This document shows positions 6,134-7,402 of a DNA stretch of 7,402 nucleotides, in pieces. How positions within the stretch are numbered: the stretch's first letter is position 1; each line of letters opens with the position of its first letter. Below the pieces are notes generated by a model that worked only from the letters and a program-made list of their open reading frames with translations, was not told the DNA's origin and made no database searches. This DNA comes from Acidobacteriota bacterium. GTDB taxonomy: Bacteria; Actinomycetota; Actinomycetes; Actinomycetales; Micrococcaceae. Location of the stretch: the NCBI GenBank assembly GCA_019352125.1, contig JABBNV010000040.1, positions 5,584-12,985 on the forward strand, in the 5' to 3' direction. Position numbers and translations under genes: made by a program.

Positions 6134-7402
6134 TTACTTCTGCGACCAATCCCAAACGTTCCACCAAACACCAGTCTGGTTCGGCATCAGCTTGATGCCG
6201 GTCACGCGGTCGCTGTACGCGTCCACCAGAGGGGACTGGAACAGGGGCAGGCCATAGGCCGAATCCCAAATGGCCTTGTCAATCTTAGCTTCCAGATCAT
6301 CCTGCTTGGACTTGTCAGTAGTCGTGATCAACTCTGCCATGTCCTTATCAGCAGCGGGATCGGAGAACCCGTTGAAGTTCGAGCCAGCTCCCGTCTTGAA
6401 GATCTGCGGCACACCGGAGACACCAACACCTGGGTTGATCCAGCCGAAGATGGTTGCGTCGTAGGATCCGTTACCCAAAGCCTTGGACCACGAACTCGCA
6501 CCCAAGCCACCGTCAACAACCTTGAAGCCAGCCTTGGCAGCGGACTCTGCGATCAGCGTGTAGCTGTCCAGACGGTTGGGGTTGTCCTTGTTGTACATGA
6601 TCCGCACAGTCGGTGTAGCACCGTTGAGCAGCTTTTTGGCACCTTCGATGTCAACGCTCTGGTAGTTGGCGGATCCGTTGTTCTTCACGGAGTCCGCGTA
6701 CTTGGACTGAGCGGGGACAAAGATTTGCGAATCCAGCGGCTTTGCGTCCGGGAGGATCGGCTTGATCAGCTTGTTGACGATGTCCGTGCGGGGAACCGTC
6801 TTCATGAAAGCTTCGCGAACGTTCTTGTCCTTGAAGGGACCGGTGTAGTTCAGATCCAGGTGGTCGTATGCCAACTGCAAGCCCTGATCCAGGGTGACGC
6901 CCTGGCTGGAGAGTGCCTTGAGCTGATCCACGGTGTCTGTGGACGCCTGCGGGGCGATAATATCAGCCTCGCCGTTCTTCAGCGCCTGAATCTGTGCGGA
7001 AGAGTCACCAATGTAGCGAACCGTGATTTCATCCAGGTTCGGCTCGGCACCCCAGGTGTAGTCCTTGTTCTTGGTCAACGTCATGGACTGGTCAGCCTGC
7101 ATACTCTTGACAACGTAAGGGCCGTCGGAGAGGAACAGTGACGTATCCGTGGGCAGGGTCTTCGTGTCGAAGCCCGTGTTCCAGACATCAGCAACCTTCT
7201 GCAGGGTCGGATTAGCGGCAACCGGTGCATCCGGGTTGCCCTTGGGCATACCCTTGAGCAGATCGGTCAGCGCAGCAGCATCCTTGAGTCCAGCCTTGGT
7301 GGCCAACACGTGTGCCGGAAGGGCAGGTGTGGATCCACCCATGCCAAAGCCAGTTTCCCAGTCAGCGAAGGGCTTGGAGTACTTCAGCGTAATCGACTGA
7401 CC
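6134..7402 (-). CDS. Family 5 extracellular solute-binding protein, C-terminal part (5' end outside window)
   Basis: The minus-strand frame is open from the right edge to a TAA at 6134-6136, giving 423 residues. Family members are usually about 520-600 residues, so roughly the first 100-170, including the signal peptide and any lipobox, lie outside the window. An ATG at 7342-7340 is internal, because the frame continues upstream with family-like sequence. Typical family 5 marks are SDGPYVVKS (92-100), a charged TKNKDYTWG turn (110-118), IQALKNGEADI (138-148), LDLNY (182-186) and KNVREAF (193-199) in the ligand-binding lobe. The C-terminus ends in GVWWNVWDWSQK, a common ending in these proteins. 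It would be exported, probably as a lipoprotein, and deliver ligand to the DppB/DppC channel. The protein is Lys- and Asp-rich, as is common for exposed binding proteins. Peptide binding is the default guess for the family, not shown by the sequence. Confidence 0.93.
   Translation of the reverse strand, partial: GQSITLKYSKPFADWETGFGMGGSTPALPAHVLATKAGLKDAAALTDLLKGMPKGNPDAPVAANPTLQKVADVWNTGFDTKTLPTDTSLFLSDGPYVVKSMQADQSMTLTKNKDYTWGAEPNLDEITVRYIGDSSAQIQALKNGEADIIAPQASTDTVDQLKALSSQGVTLDQGLQLAYDHLDLNYTGPFKDKNVREAFMKTVPRTDIVNKLIKPILPDAKPLDSQIFVPAQSKYADSVKNNGSANYQSVDIEGAKKLLNGATPTVRIMYNKDNPNRLDSYTLIAESAAKAGFKVVDGGLGASSWSKALGNGSYDATIFGWINPGVGVSGVPQIFKTGAGSNFNGFSDPAADKDMAELITTTDKSKQDDLEAKIDKAIWDSAYGLPLFQSPLVDAYSDRVTGIKLMPNQTGVWWNVWDWSQK

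Noticed and set aside
7340..7342. ATG as the start of the binding-protein gene
   Set aside because: The frame stays open upstream to the window edge with family-like sequence, and the remaining 402 residues would lack a signal peptide.
1..7402. Mobile elements, CRISPR arrays, tRNA or rRNA genes, defence genes
   Set aside because: No transposase-like protein, repeat-spacer pattern, cloverleaf or rRNA-like stretch was seen; the genes are ordinary chromosomal types.

Overview
The window is a stretch of actinobacterial chromosome of moderately high G+C content (about 55-60% by eye). The gene families point to Actinobacteria: a fused two-domain peptide-type ABC ATPase, a small membrane-anchored PH-domain protein, and a lysine-rich family 5 solute-binding protein. 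A Micrococcales or Corynebacteriales relative is plausible, but the sequence read by eye does not settle the genus.

Layout. (1) 1-510, plus strand: the C-terminal end of an SGNH-fold esterase/acyltransferase domain, cut by the left edge. (2) 511-603: a convergent gap holding a perfect 23-bp inverted repeat, probably a bidirectional terminator. (3) 604-2499, minus strand: a 631-residue ATPase with two complete nucleotide-binding domains in one chain. (4) 2500-2581: an 82-bp divergent gap. (5) 2582-3202, plus strand: a three-helix membrane protein with a bacterial PH-like domain. (6) 3225-4391 and 4388-5929, minus strand: the DppC-type and DppB-type permeases, overlapping by ATGA. (7) 5930-6133: a 204-bp intercistronic region with several inverted repeats. 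(8) 6134-7402, minus strand: the C-terminal part of the solute-binding protein, whose N-terminus lies beyond the right edge.

The four minus-strand genes make a complete peptide/nickel-family (Dpp/Opp/Gsi type) importer. The binding protein captures the ligand outside the membrane, the DppB/DppC pair forms the channel, and the fused ATPase supplies both ATP sites. The substrate cannot be read from the sequence; di- or oligopeptides are the default guess. The plus-strand PH-domain gene sits between the permease genes and the ATPase gene, so the transporter locus is interrupted by an oppositely oriented gene.

No clearly new system is demonstrated. The most unusual item is DppB: it is about 513 residues against roughly 310-340 for the usual family member. 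The excess is a block of six hydrophobic segments between the family's third and fourth helices, and it looks like three tandem units of about 55 residues. The next most interesting are the interrupted operon layout and an intercistronic hairpin whose imperfect positions become G-U pairs only in the RNA of the transporter strand.
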